A stretch of DNA of 17,327 nucleotides from Schaalia odontolytica. Lineage in GTDB: Bacteria; Actinomycetota; Actinomycetes; Actinomycetales; Actinomycetaceae. A model generated the notes under the pieces. That model worked only from the letters and a program-made list of their open reading frames with translations. It did no database searches and had not been told where the DNA came from. A program made the translations under genes and the position numbers. The stretch covers positions 1 through 17,327 of the forward strand of contig CATYYP010000005.1 of the NCBI GenBank assembly GCA_958415245.1. The letters are read 5' to 3'. Shown here one piece after another: positions 7,854-17,239 of this stretch; positions within the stretch are counted from its first letter, which is position 1, and every line of letters begins with the position of its first letter.

Positions 7854-10787
7854 TCATCGGGTCCGGATCAGGTATCCGGCTCCACCGCCGGCGAGGGCCG
7901 CCGGGATGACGAGGAGGACCAGCCAGTAGGGGCTCCATCCGCCGGAGCGTCCTCCGTCAATAGCCGCTGCGATGGGCATTGCACCAGCTGCGTCGGCCGT
8001 CCCGTTCTCGGGGGCGGCCATGCCACCGCTCTGCGCGACCTCACCGCTCTGCGCACCGCTCTGGGGCGCAGCCGAGGGGCTCGCGGACGGGGTGGCCGCG
8101 GGAGCCGCCTTCGGGGCGGTCACGGGTGCCGAGCTGGCCGCACCTGTCGTTCCACTTGCCGCTCCGGGGCTGCGAGCAGCCGGAGCGCCGGTCGCGCTAC
8201 CACCGGTCGCAACGGGGGCTGCGGTACGGGACGCGCCGGACGAAGCCGGGGTGCCTGCGTTGGTCGCGGGCGCCGCGGGCGCTCGAACCGGGCCACCGGT
8301 GGGTGCGGGAGCCGGGAAGGGACGCGGCATCGGTGCAGGGTCCGCAGTCGGGGCCGGGGCGGGTGCGGGATCCGCAGACGGAGCCGGAGCCGGGTCCGTC
8401 GTCGGTGCGGGAGCCGGAGCAGGGTCCACGCTCGGAGCCGGAGCCGGGTCCGGATCGACGCTCGGAGCCGGGGCCGGATCGACGCTCGGTGCGGGTGCGG
8501 GCGTCGGCTCGGGTGCCGGGGTGGGGACCGGCTCCGGCACCGGCGACGGGCCGGGCGACGGCGTCGGAACGGGATCTTCCTCGACTGGCGCGGGCTGCTC
8601 ATTGTGGCGTCCGGATCGGACGATCACGGTGAAGGACTGAGGCTCGACGAGGCTGCGTTCGCCACTGCGAGCGCCCACCTCGATGCGGTAGGTGCCGGGC
8701 GCACTGAAGACCCAGTTGCCGTGCATGTGCGTCGCCTCGGTCGTGTGAACGAGGCCGTCGCCCTTGGACGAGTCGAAGTGGACCTTCGCGCCCGCACCGA
8801 AGGTACCTCCCTGGAAGAATGCGACGCGGGCGCCTTCGGGGGCCTGCGCGAGGTGCAGGGTCAGGTCAGCACCCTCGGGCAGGGCCGCGTAGTCGATGCC
8901 CTCGGTGGACAGGCCGGGCCACACGATGTCGCTGTTCTGCGTCTCGGGCAGCACGTAGGTGGCGGTGCCCACCGGTCCGAGCACGTCGTAGCTCGCATCC
9001 GACAGGGACGCGGGACGCACGAAGCGCGCGTTGGGTGCAACCGTGAGGGTCGTGGAGCCGACGGTGCGCAGCACGGAGGTGCGCGCGTTGGTCAGGGAGT
9101 CATCCTTGACGGCGAGGCCGTAGGTAAGTCCACCCTCGCCGCTCGCCTGGGTGAGGCGCACGTCCAGGTGTCCGCGCGCAATCTCGACGGGGTCGCTCAG
9201 CAGGGACAAGGCCGGGGCCGGGGTTGCGTCGTTTCCGCCGTTATCGGGCGCAGGAGCAGGCGCGGGCGTCGGGTTCGGAGCCGGTTCGGGCTCTTCGGGG
9301 GCTGCGATGCCGTCGCGCATCTTGAGCATCGCGGTGAGGCCCACGTGGGGGCCAACGGTCACGTCGGAGGCTTCCGCAACGGTCATGACCGCGTCAGAAA
9401 GCGGGTGCGGGCGCAGGGTGACACGCATGTACATGGGGTCGGACTGACACACGCCGAGGTCCTGGGTCTTCATGTCCATGCCGCCCGCGCCCAGGGTGCC
9501 TTCCATGGAGCACCATGGGCTGAAATCCCACTTGGATTCGAGGAACTCGATCTTGTAGGTGGCGCGCAGGGTCGGGTCGTTGGCGCGCACCGTGGCGGTG
9601 TACTGATCGGTCGAGCCGGGGACGAGGTCGTAGGAGACCTCGACGCGGCGCGAGGAAATCGGCAGGTGGTCGGGGTTCCACACGGGAGCCGGGTCCGGGT
9701 TGGAGGGACCGAGGATCGTGTCGGTGCCACCGACAGTAACGGGCTCGGTGTCCTTCTGGGAGTACTGAACGGTCTGCGAGATCCAGCGCGCCGAGGCGGA
9801 GTCGCCGGGAATGTAGATCGCCTGGACGGCAGCAGCATCCGCGCCCAGCAGCTCGGAGACCGTCGCTCGACCACCTTCAACGGGAACTTCGGTCAGGAAG
9901 TAGCCGTTGACGGTGATCCACGCGCGCCCGGTGTCGGTGGCGACGCCCGTATCGATCGTGATGTCGGTCAGGTGGTTGTCGCCGGGGTGCTCACGCTCGG
10001 CGTGGTGGGACACGGTGAGCGTCGGGGTAGCCGCGCTGCCGTCGGCGCGCTCGGCACGCGCCGCGTTGTACGCGGATTCAATGTCCTTGATCGTGCCGTC
10101 GGCGGGGTTCGCGCCGCCGACCTGCCAGACCAGCGGCGTGATCGGCGAGGAGTAGATAGCGGTGCCGTCGGCGCTGCGAGCGGTCATCTTGTAGTTCGCG
10201 ACATAGCGACCCGGCTGCGTGAAGGTCGTGTACAGGTGCGTGTGGCGCGGGTTGTAGACGCTTCGGTATGCGGTGTCGTGACTGGAGAGGAAGCGGTTCA
10301 CACTGTCGCCGTTGTCAATGAACATCTCCATGCGACCCGGGCCGTCGACGCTGATGAGGTCGAGCGTGTAGGTTTCGCCCTCGAACTTGTCGGTGTCTCC
10401 GATTTCGCCGGCGCCGAGGCCCGCCCAGATGGGCGTGTTACCGGGGCCGGGGTTCTGGGGTGCAGCGTTCAGGACGGTACCCTCGGCACCCAGGAAGGAT
10501 AGGTCGGGACGCTTGGCCGGGATGACGAGCTGCGACTTCGCCTCGTCTTTTTCGCCGGTGCCGGTCCACGCCTTGGGGATCCACAGAGCGGTCTTCTCCA
10601 TCGGCATGTTGATGGTGTTCAGAGAGAAGCTGTTGGTGTCGTCATGCCAGACGGGGATGGGTGCATCAACGTGCTGTCCGGTAACGATCCATTCCTTGTC
10701 CTGGTCGGGACCGGCCCACGCGGCGGCGGGGGTCAATGCCAGGAAGAGGGCGAGCGCAGCCGTGCTGATGCGTCGCAGGTGTGACAT
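7854..10787 (-). CDS. Choice-of-anchor M domain surface protein
   Basis: A 977-residue surface protein. Layout: signal peptide 1-25 ending AAAWA; an N-terminal domain with RHTHLYTTFTQPGRYVANYK (181-200), the actinobacterial anchored-repeat signature; a His-rich patch HHAEREHPGDNH (261-272); a Pro/Ala linker (500-525); a second domain with the signature THMHGNWVFSAPGTYRIEV (686-704); a Pro-Ala-Asp tandem-repeat stalk about 735-830; an Ala/Ser/Thr/Gly-rich stretch 835-940; and a membrane segment 955-974 with an RTR tail. There is no LPXTG motif, so it is membrane-anchored. In related actinobacteria this family is linked to metal ABC transporter operons (TIGR03769/TIGR03773), but no transporter genes are beside it here. 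The start at 10787 begins the signal peptide; the frame is open 28 codons further but runs into the promoter. The His motifs suggest metal binding, which is inference. Confidence 0.9.
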   Translation of the reverse strand: MSHLRRISTAALALFLALTPAAAWAGPDQDKEWIVTGQHVDAPIPVWHDDTNSFSLNTINMPMEKTALWIPKAWTGTGEKDEAKSQLVIPAKRPDLSFLGAEGTVLNAAPQNPGPGNTPIWAGLGAGEIGDTDKFEGETYTLDLISVDGPGRMEMFIDNGDSVNRFLSSHDTAYRSVYNPRHTHLYTTFTQPGRYVANYKMTARSADGTAIYSSPITPLVWQVGGANPADGTIKDIESAYNAARAERADGSAATPTLTVSHHAEREHPGDNHLTDITIDTGVATDTGRAWITVNGYFLTEVPVEGGRATVSELLGADAAAVQAIYIPGDSASARWISQTVQYSQKDTEPVTVGGTDTILGPSNPDPAPVWNPDHLPISSRRVEVSYDLVPGSTDQYTATVRANDPTLRATYKIEFLESKWDFSPWCSMEGTLGAGGMDMKTQDLGVCQSDPMYMRVTLRPHPLSDAVMTVAEASDVTVGPHVGLTAMLKMRDGIAAPEEPEPAPNPTPAPAPAPDNGGNDATPAPALSLLSDPVEIARGHLDVRLTQASGEGGLTYGLAVKDDSLTNARTSVLRTVGSTTLTVAPNARFVRPASLSDASYDVLGPVGTATYVLPETQNSDIVWPGLSTEGIDYAALPEGADLTLHLAQAPEGARVAFFQGGTFGAGAKVHFDSSKGDGLVHTTEATHMHGNWVFSAPGTYRIEVGARSGERSLVEPQSFTVIVRSGRHNEQPAPVEEDPVPTPSPGPSPVPEPVPTPAPEPTPAPAPSVDPAPAPSVDPDPAPAPSVDPAPAPAPTTDPAPAPSADPAPAPAPTADPAPMPRPFPAPAPTGGPVRAPAAPATNAGTPASSGASRTAAPVATGGSATGAPAARSPGAASGTTGAASSAPVTAPKAAPAATPSASPSAAPQSGAQSGEVAQSGGMAAPENGTADAAGAMPIAAAIDGGRSGGWSPYWLVLLVIPAALAGGGAGYLIRTR
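8298..8585 (-). repeat. Pro-Ala-Asp tandem repeats in the surface protein gene
   Basis: This stretch encodes residues about 735-830 as imperfect iterations of units such as PAPAPSVD and PAPAPTTD. The DNA repeats GGAGCCGG-type motifs many times on the plus strand. It probably forms an extended wall-spanning stalk. Repeat number could vary between strains by slippage or recombination. Confidence 0.85.
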
Positions 10788-10815
10788 TCGAGTGCCTTTT
10801 CTAGCTATGTTGTAG

Positions 10816-10832
10816 GTGAGAATCATTATCAC
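10816..10832 (-). promoter_or_regulatory. Zur/Fur-like operator over the -10 box
   Basis: GTGATAATGATTCTCAC on the minus strand is a 17-bp dyad with 7 of 8 pairs matched. Its TGATAATGATTCTCA core differs by two bases from the actinobacterial Zur consensus as I recall it (TGAAAATGATTTTCA) and also resembles Fur boxes. It overlaps the predicted -10 GATAAT (10825-10830), which has TTGTGT (10848-10853) as -35 with a 17-nt spacer. Binding here would block transcription of the surface protein gene. Confidence 0.75.
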
Positions 10833-10842
10833 TCTAAATAAG

Positions 10843-10889
10843 CTCACACACAACTCACACCGATCAGGCATGTTTCACGCGTGTTTCAC
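10843..10889. promoter_or_regulatory. Two pairs of 11-bp-period direct repeats
   Basis: CTCACAC occurs at 10843-10849 and 10854-10860 with a 4-bp gap. GTTTCAC occurs at 10872-10878 and 10883-10889, also with a 4-bp gap. A 7-bp unit repeated every 11 bp is the layout of PhoB/PhoP-type response regulator sites. The first pair overlaps the -35 of the surface protein gene; the second lies upstream of the exonuclease promoter. Confidence 0.5.
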
Positions 10890-10913
10890 GCAGCCTCCTC
10901 TCTCCCCCGCCGA

Positions 10914-10919
10914 TAGGCT
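10914..10919 (+). promoter_or_regulatory. -10 box of exonuclease III (leaderless)
   Basis: TAGGCT is followed by 7 nt and then the ATG at 10927. No Shine-Dalgarno sequence precedes the ATG, so the message is probably leaderless. Confidence 0.5.
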
Positions 10920-10926
10920 CGACCCC

Positions 10927-11742
10927 ATGAGATTTGCGACCTGGAACGTCAACTCCATCCGCACGCGCGTCGACCGCGTCATCGCTTTCCTTGAGCGCTC
11001 AGGCACGGACGTGCTGGCCCTGCAGGAAATTAAGTGCCGCCCCGACCAGTTTCCGACGGAAGCCTTTGAGGAGGCGGGCTACCACGTCGCAATCCACGGT
11101 CTCAACCAGTGGAACGGCGTCGCCGTCGCTTCCCGTCTGCCCATCCTGGACGTGCAGGACCACTTCCCCACCCAGCCCGCCTTTGGCGAACCGCCCGTGG
11201 TCGAAGCTCGCGCGCTCGGCGTCACCATCGACACAACCGACACACTCCCCTCCGAGGATGGGCAGGCCTCGTCGATAACGATCTGGAGCCTGTACATCCC
11301 CAACGGCCGCGAGCTCACGCACGCGCACTACGCCTACAAGCTGGAGTGGCTCGCAAACCTCGCCGAGCAGGGCCGTGGCTGGCTCGCCGACCCGAGCGCC
11401 CTGATTGCCCTCGTCGGCGACTGGAACGTTGCTCCCCTGGACGAGGACGTGTGGGACATGAGCGCCTTCGAGGGCGCCACGCACGTGTCGGCGCCCGAGC
11501 GCGAGGCCTTCGCCGCTTTCGCCGCGGACGGCTGGGTTGAGGTCACGCGCGAGCGCGTCACAAACTACACCTACTGGGACTACCAAAAGCTGCGCTTCCC
11601 CAAGAACGAGGGCATGCGCATCGACTTCGCCTACTGCTCGCCGGCCCTCGCCGCGCGCGTGAGCAGCGCACAGATCGACCGCAACGAGCGCAAGGGCAAG
11701 GGCGCGTCCGACCACGTGCCCGTCATCGTCGACGTCGACTAA
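10927..11742 (+). CDS. xth: Exodeoxyribonuclease III (AP endonuclease family)
   Basis: A magnesium-dependent DNA repair enzyme that cuts at abasic sites and removes nucleotides from 3' ends in base-excision repair. The 271-residue protein has the full endonuclease/exonuclease/phosphatase family set: MRFATWNVNS at the start (N7), LQEIKC (32-37, E34 metal ligand), SLYIPNG (121-127, Y123), VGDWNVAP (163-170, D165 and N167), RIDFAY (231-236, D233) and SDHVPV (261-266, H263). The frame extends 37 codons upstream into the regulatory region, but the conserved start is at 10927 and is supported by a -10 box 7 nt before it. It is transcribed alone and divergently from the surface protein gene; the two share a 139-bp control region. 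Confidence 0.95.
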   Translation: MRFATWNVNSIRTRVDRVIAFLERSGTDVLALQEIKCRPDQFPTEAFEEAGYHVAIHGLNQWNGVAVASRLPILDVQDHFPTQPAFGEPPVVEARALGVTIDTTDTLPSEDGQASSITIWSLYIPNGRELTHAHYAYKLEWLANLAEQGRGWLADPSALIALVGDWNVAPLDEDVWDMSAFEGATHVSAPEREAFAAFAADGWVEVTRERVTNYTYWDYQKLRFPKNEGMRIDFAYCSPALAARVSSAQIDRNERKGKGASDHVPVIVDVD

Positions 11743-11781
11743 GAGGTAACCGAGGCCGGAACTCAGCCGGCCGATATGGGT

Positions 11782-11809
11782 CGAGGCCTGGGCGCGTGCC
11801 CAGGCCTCG
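11782..11809. terminator. Bidirectional terminator between xth and the serine hydrolase
   Basis: A perfect 12-bp stem pairs 11782-11793 with 11798-11809 around a GCGT loop. It lies between the 3' ends of two convergent genes, 39 nt after xth and 11 nt after the hydrolase, and can serve both strands. The T-tracts are short. Confidence 0.8.
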
Positions 11810-11820
11810 TTCCGTATCGA

Positions 11821-12624
11821 TTACGCGTGCTCGCGCGCGAGGCGCAGCAGCTCGGAATTGAGGGCTGACCAGTTGTCGTGATGCCACTGCCCGAAAGGTT
11901 CCGCGCCAACGAAGGCGGCGCTGGCGCGAAGGTCGCGGTCCGCCCACACGAAGGAGCCGGATTGTCCGAAGTGCCCGATCGTGCGCGGGGAGGCGTCGGG
12001 CGCGGTCCAGTGCGGCGATTTCTCACCGCGAATCTCGAGGCCAAGGCCCCACGGGCAGGGATTGAAACGCCCGTAGCCGGGCACGACGCCTGCGAGCGCA
12101 GGAAACTGTGACAGAGCGGCGAGGGCTGCCAAGGGCCCACTCAGCAACGTTGGGCGTGCGAGCTCGGCGCCGAAGAGGCTGACGTCGGTCGCACTGGCGA
12201 TCCCCGCATGAGCGGGGCTACCGGGAATATCGGCCGTCGCCATGCCGAGCGGCTCGAAGACCGTCTCACGCACCCAGTGCGCAATGCCGACGCCGGTCGC
12301 GGCCTCAATCACCTCGCCGAGGACGTCGAAACCCTCGTTCGAGTAGATCCGGCGCTTCTCGGGAGCAGCGACGGGGCGACGCCCCTCGAACGGCAGGCCC
12401 GAGGCGTGGGCGAGCAGGTGACGGACCGTCGCCCCCTCGGGACCCGCAGGATCATCGAGGGAAATCAGGCCTCGTTCGACAGCAACCAGCACCGACCAGG
12501 CGACGATCGGCTTGGTTACCGACGCGAGCGGGAAGACGCGATCGACGTCTCCGTGCGCAAAGACGACGTCGCCCCCGACACGAAGGACGAGGGCGACATC
12601 AAAGGATGGCAGTGGGCCGATCAC
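11821..12624 (-). CDS. Serine hydrolase, class C beta-lactamase/esterase family
   Basis: A penicillin-binding-protein-like serine hydrolase (beta-lactamase family, Pfam PF00144) of 267 residues. It carries the nucleophile motif SVTK (S35, K38), the YSN triad element (Y94, N96) and a C-terminal HFGQSG motif (218-223) in place of KTG. No signal peptide is visible, so it is probably cytoplasmic and more likely an esterase or peptidase than a secreted beta-lactamase. It is clearly shorter than the usual 350-400 residues of the family, but all catalytic motifs are present. The start is GTG, overlapping the TetR stop by 4 bp (GTGA), so the two genes are translationally coupled. The TetR protein therefore probably controls this enzyme. 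The substrate is unknown. Confidence 0.9.
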   Translation of the reverse strand: MIGPLPSFDVALVLRVGGDVVFAHGDVDRVFPLASVTKPIVAWSVLVAVERGLISLDDPAGPEGATVRHLLAHASGLPFEGRRPVAAPEKRRIYSNEGFDVLGEVIEAATGVGIAHWVRETVFEPLGMATADIPGSPAHAGIASATDVSLFGAELARPTLLSGPLAALAALSQFPALAGVVPGYGRFNPCPWGLGLEIRGEKSPHWTAPDASPRTIGHFGQSGSFVWADRDLRASAAFVGAEPFGQWHHDNWSALNSELLRLAREHA

Positions 12625-13409
12625 GCGGTGGCCTCCGGAGCCGGAGCCGCACCTGCCTCGGCGGCTGCGGTGGTCTTTTCGCTGATCTTACGCAGCGTGC
12701 GCGCGTAAACTTCTGCGACCTCCTCGGGGACCGAGGCCCCGAGCTGCAGCACGTAGTGCGCAGGCAGGCGCAGGAGCTGCACACACACAGCGAGGAAGTC
12801 CGCGACGAACTCACGAGCGTCGATCGGTTCGTCGTTGTAGCGAGCCGAGACGACGGAGCCGTACCAGTAGCGGATGAGGATCCTCGCAAGCGTACGAGGA
12901 GTCGTACCGATTTCGGCGCCTTCCTCGTCCACGAAGGTCTGGATCATCGCAGTGAGAGCTTCCTCCATCTGCTGGGTGCGGTACTTGTAGTGCGCGTGTG
13001 CAGGGTGCGTCTCAGAGGAGGACTCTGCCCACAGGACACAGTCCAGTGCGATGGCCGCGTCGGCGCCGGGCTTCATGGCGAAGCGCATTTCCCCGACCGC
13101 CCAGTCAACAAACGAGCCTGCGGTGATGCCGCCCTCGTCGAACCCGCCTTCGGCCTCTTCGTTAATGGAGACGTCGAAGAGCGCGTTCATTTCCTCGTGA
13201 CGCTGGATCGCGCTGCGCAGGATGGCTTCCTTCGACGGGAAGTGATAGACCACCGCGGGGTGCGAAATGCCGACTCGGCGGCCAAGGTCACGCAGGGAAA
13301 AGCCGTTATAGCCTCGCTCTGCAATCAGAACCATCGCTGCCGAGAGGATGGATTCACGCGTCGCCTGTCCTACGGAGTAGGCGCCACGGGCCTTCCTCTG
13401 GGTTGTCAT
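12621..13409 (-). CDS. TetR/AcrR-family transcriptional regulator
   Basis: A 262-residue DNA-binding repressor. The N-terminal helix-turn-helix spans about residues 16-62: RESILSAAMVLIAERGYNGFSLRDLGRRVGISHPAVVYHFPSKEAIL carries the family pattern, with the recognition helix near GISHPAVVYHF. The rest is a helical ligand-binding domain with no recognisable specificity, and the tail (about 240-262) is Ala/Glu/Pro-rich. The start at 13409 is supported by AGGAGA about 7 nt upstream; a longer frame to 13460 would overlap the predicted operator. It heads a two-gene operon with the serine hydrolase. It lies 75 nt downstream of clpB on the same strand, so some readthrough is possible. Confidence 0.93.
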   Translation of the reverse strand: MTTQRKARGAYSVGQATRESILSAAMVLIAERGYNGFSLRDLGRRVGISHPAVVYHFPSKEAILRSAIQRHEEMNALFDVSINEEAEGGFDEGGITAGSFVDWAVGEMRFAMKPGADAAIALDCVLWAESSSETHPAHAHYKYRTQQMEEALTAMIQTFVDEEGAEIGTTPRTLARILIRYWYGSVVSARYNDEPIDAREFVADFLAVCVQLLRLPAHYVLQLGASVPEEVAEVYARTLRKISEKTTAAAEAGAAPAPEATA

Positions 13410-13456
13410 ATCATCTCCTGCTGTTGCGGGCACCACATACCGAGCGTCCGAAATAC

Positions 13457-13473
13457 ACACTGGTAGTCAGTGT
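13457..13473. promoter_or_regulatory. Probable TetR operator
   Basis: ACACTG-GTAGT-CAGTGT is a perfect 6-bp inverted repeat with a 5-bp centre. It lies 48 bp upstream of the TetR start codon and 12 bp past the clpB stop. Size and position suit autoregulation by a TetR-family dimer of the regulator-hydrolase operon. Confidence 0.6.
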
Positions 13474-13484
13474 ACCGCGCAATC

Positions 13485-16097
<2,613 letters not shown>

Positions 16098-16129
16098 GAA
16101 ATTACTCCTCCAAATGGTTTGTCTGGTGG

Positions 16130-16146
16130 CGTCGAGTCACTCAACG
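16130..16146. promoter_or_regulatory. Second GAGT/ACTC dyad before clpB
   Basis: CGTCGAGT (16130-16137) and ACTCAACG (16139-16146) form a 17-bp dyad with one mismatch and a 1-bp centre. It uses the same half-site letters as the HAIR element but without the 7-bp gap. It lies in the likely 5' leader of clpB. It may be a weak secondary site or chance. Confidence 0.3.
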
Positions 16147-16171
16147 CCTTCTGACAGACACAACGAAGCCA

Positions 16172-16196
16172 AAGTTGAGTCTATTCCACTCAACTT
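16172..16196. promoter_or_regulatory. HAIR element (HspR operator) of clpB
   Basis: AAGTTGAGT (16172-16180) and ACTCAACTT (16188-16196) are perfect 9-bp arms around a 7-bp spacer. This matches the HspR-associated inverted repeat CTTGAGT-N7-ACTCAAG except for one symmetric base in each arm. It is 75 bp upstream of the clpB start and contains a TAGACT that could be the -10 box on the minus strand. Confidence 0.9.
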
Positions 16197-16217
16197 CAAT
16201 TTTGGGGAGGATGTGAG

Positions 16218-16880
16218 TCAGTTCTCGGGCAGCCAGGCAGGGCCGTCAAACCCGCGCTGATGACCGCCGGCAGGACCAGACCCTTCATCGTCATCAAGGC
16301 CATAGCGCTCCTCGAGCGCACGGAAAAGCTGAAGGGTCGTTGCCAGCGCACACATCACCTGCTGCACGAGCTGCGCATCCGTCGCGCCATACTCGTAATC
16401 AGCATTCACCTCGGCGACAACACGGTCCCCCTCGTCCTGATCAGCGACGTAGGCCTTGGGCCACAGGAACTCGCCGTGCCACGCCTGCAGGAAGTCACGC
16501 AGATCCTCACCGAATTCAATGGGAACGAGGCTCCTCATGAAGGCGACGATCGACAGCACCTCGCGCGAGTCACCGAGGAAGCGGAAGCAGAACAGGTGCC
16601 CCTCCCACAAACCGCAGAGGTCCCCATCGCTATCGATACGCCAAGCCCACCCCTCAGAGTCAAAAAGGAGCCCTAGGCGCTCCTGCGTGATGGGGCGAAC
16701 CATATCGAAACGATTGGCTTCAAACTCCGAATTACCCGTGACAATTCCTTCCGGAGGTGCTGCATTGCTACCTCCCCATTGTTCCATATCAGAGGCGGTA
16801 TCGTCCGGCAGTTCGCGGCGGCGAGGCGTCTCCTCACCGCCGGTTCCTCCGTCGGCATCCGCCCGCCATAGCCAGCCCAT
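16218..16880 (-). CDS. YbjN domain-containing protein
   Basis: A 220-residue protein with a YbjN domain at about 61-192. Recognisable family segments are [38 protein letters not shown] (62-99), [16 protein letters not shown] (130-145) and [22 protein letters not shown] (165-186). The fold resembles type III secretion chaperones; in bacteria the family is linked to stress tolerance and protein-protein contacts, and no enzyme activity is known. The first 55 residues and the last 25 are acidic, Gly-rich and probably disordered. ATG at 16880 has AGGGG about 6 nt upstream. A 32-codon frame with a much stronger ribosome binding site ends 9 nt before it and in the same frame. It lies upstream of clpB but the HAIR promoter separates them. 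Confidence 0.85.
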   Translation of the reverse strand: MGWLWRADADGGTGGEETPRRRELPDDTASDMEQWGGSNAAPPEGIVTGNSEFEANRFDMVRPITQERLGLLFDSEGWAWRIDSDGDLCGLWEGHLFCFRFLGDSREVLSIVAFMRSLVPIEFGEDLRDFLQAWHGEFLWPKAYVADQDEGDRVVAEVNADYEYGATDAQLVQQVMCALATTLQLFRALEERYGLDDDEGSGPAGGHQRGFDGPAWLPEN

Positions 16881-16889
16881 GATGTACCC

Positions 16890-16988
16890 CTAGTCGTGCC
16901 GATGATTGGTGACGCGCCACCGCGTCGCTACCGATGGGGCGAGAGCGCGCCGATCGCCCCTGACTGCGGTCTGCACATGCATACTCAT
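16890..16988 (-). CDS. Small upstream ORF (32 aa) before the YbjN gene
   Basis: ATG at 16988 is preceded by GAGGAGG with a 5-nt spacer, one of the best ribosome binding sites in the window. The frame encodes 32 residues starting MSMHVQTAVRGDRRALAPSV and ends with TAG at 16890-16892. The YbjN ATG is in the same frame three sense codons later (GGG TAC ATC). It could be a leader peptide that couples or attenuates YbjN translation, or an N-terminal extension cut off by an amber codon. The peptide is basic (six Arg) with no recognised motif. Confidence 0.45.
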   Translation of the reverse strand: MSMHVQTAVRGDRRALAPSVATRWRVTNHRHD

Positions 16989-17042
16989 TGGCGCCTCCTC
17001 AGCTCACCTCATCGTGTTACCAGCACGTGTCTTGATAACTTC

Positions 17043-17071
17043 ACAGTAGCGCAGAAACCGCGAAAAACCAA
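17043..17071 (-). promoter_or_regulatory. Probable promoter of the small ORF and YbjN gene
   Basis: On the minus strand TTGGTT (17066-17071) and TACTGT (17043-17048) are separated by 17 nt. Transcription would begin near 17036, giving a leader of about 48 nt before the small ORF. Confidence 0.5.
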
Positions 17072-17239
17072 CGCCCTTGACTGATTCAGGCACGCGGAGG
17101 AGACGCGCAACAAGACAGCGCGTCACCATCGTCGCAGCTCACCCCGCAGTGCTCACACCACTTCGCAATAAATGTATAGTCGCTCACATTTCGATATAGC
17201 CCTTGCAAGTGGAGCCCATTTCTATTAAATAGAAAAATT
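17072..17239. other. AT-richer intergenic stretch
   Basis: Between the probable YbjN-unit promoter and the stop codon of the partial gene at the right edge. It contains a 7-bp A/T dyad (TTTCTAT-TTA-ATAGAAA on the minus strand) near 17220-17236, directly after that stop, which is a weak hairpin at best, and the doubtful Cys-rich frame at 17086-17187. No RNA gene was recognised. Confidence 0.4.
17086..17187 (-). CDS. Possible 33-aa Cys-rich small ORF
   Basis: A GTG-initiated frame encodes 33 residues with cysteines at 11, 14, 18, 26 and 27 (KWCEHCGVSC, then SCC). The start has only a distant AAGGG upstream. It lies in an AT-richer intergenic stretch and could be chance. If real it might be a small metal-binding protein or a modified-peptide precursor; nothing nearby supports either. 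Confidence 0.15.
   Translation of the reverse strand: MSDYTFIAKWCEHCGVSCDDGDALSCCASPPRA

Noticed and set aside
7972..8640. Gly/Ala-rich 222-codon plus-strand frame
   Set aside because: It is the complement of the Pro/Ala stalk repeat and has no start signal.
6972..10502. 1176-codon plus-strand open frame opposite the SDR and surface protein genes
   Set aside because: It runs across two real minus-strand genes and two terminators and contains Arg/Gly repeats that mirror the Pro/Ala stalk. It is a shadow frame.
10788..10871. 28-codon extension of the surface protein
   Set aside because: It would place coding sequence over the operator and -10 box and in front of a complete signal peptide.
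16881..17239. tRNA or other structured RNA gene
   Set aside because: No cloverleaf, CCA end or T-loop sequence was found on either strand by eye.
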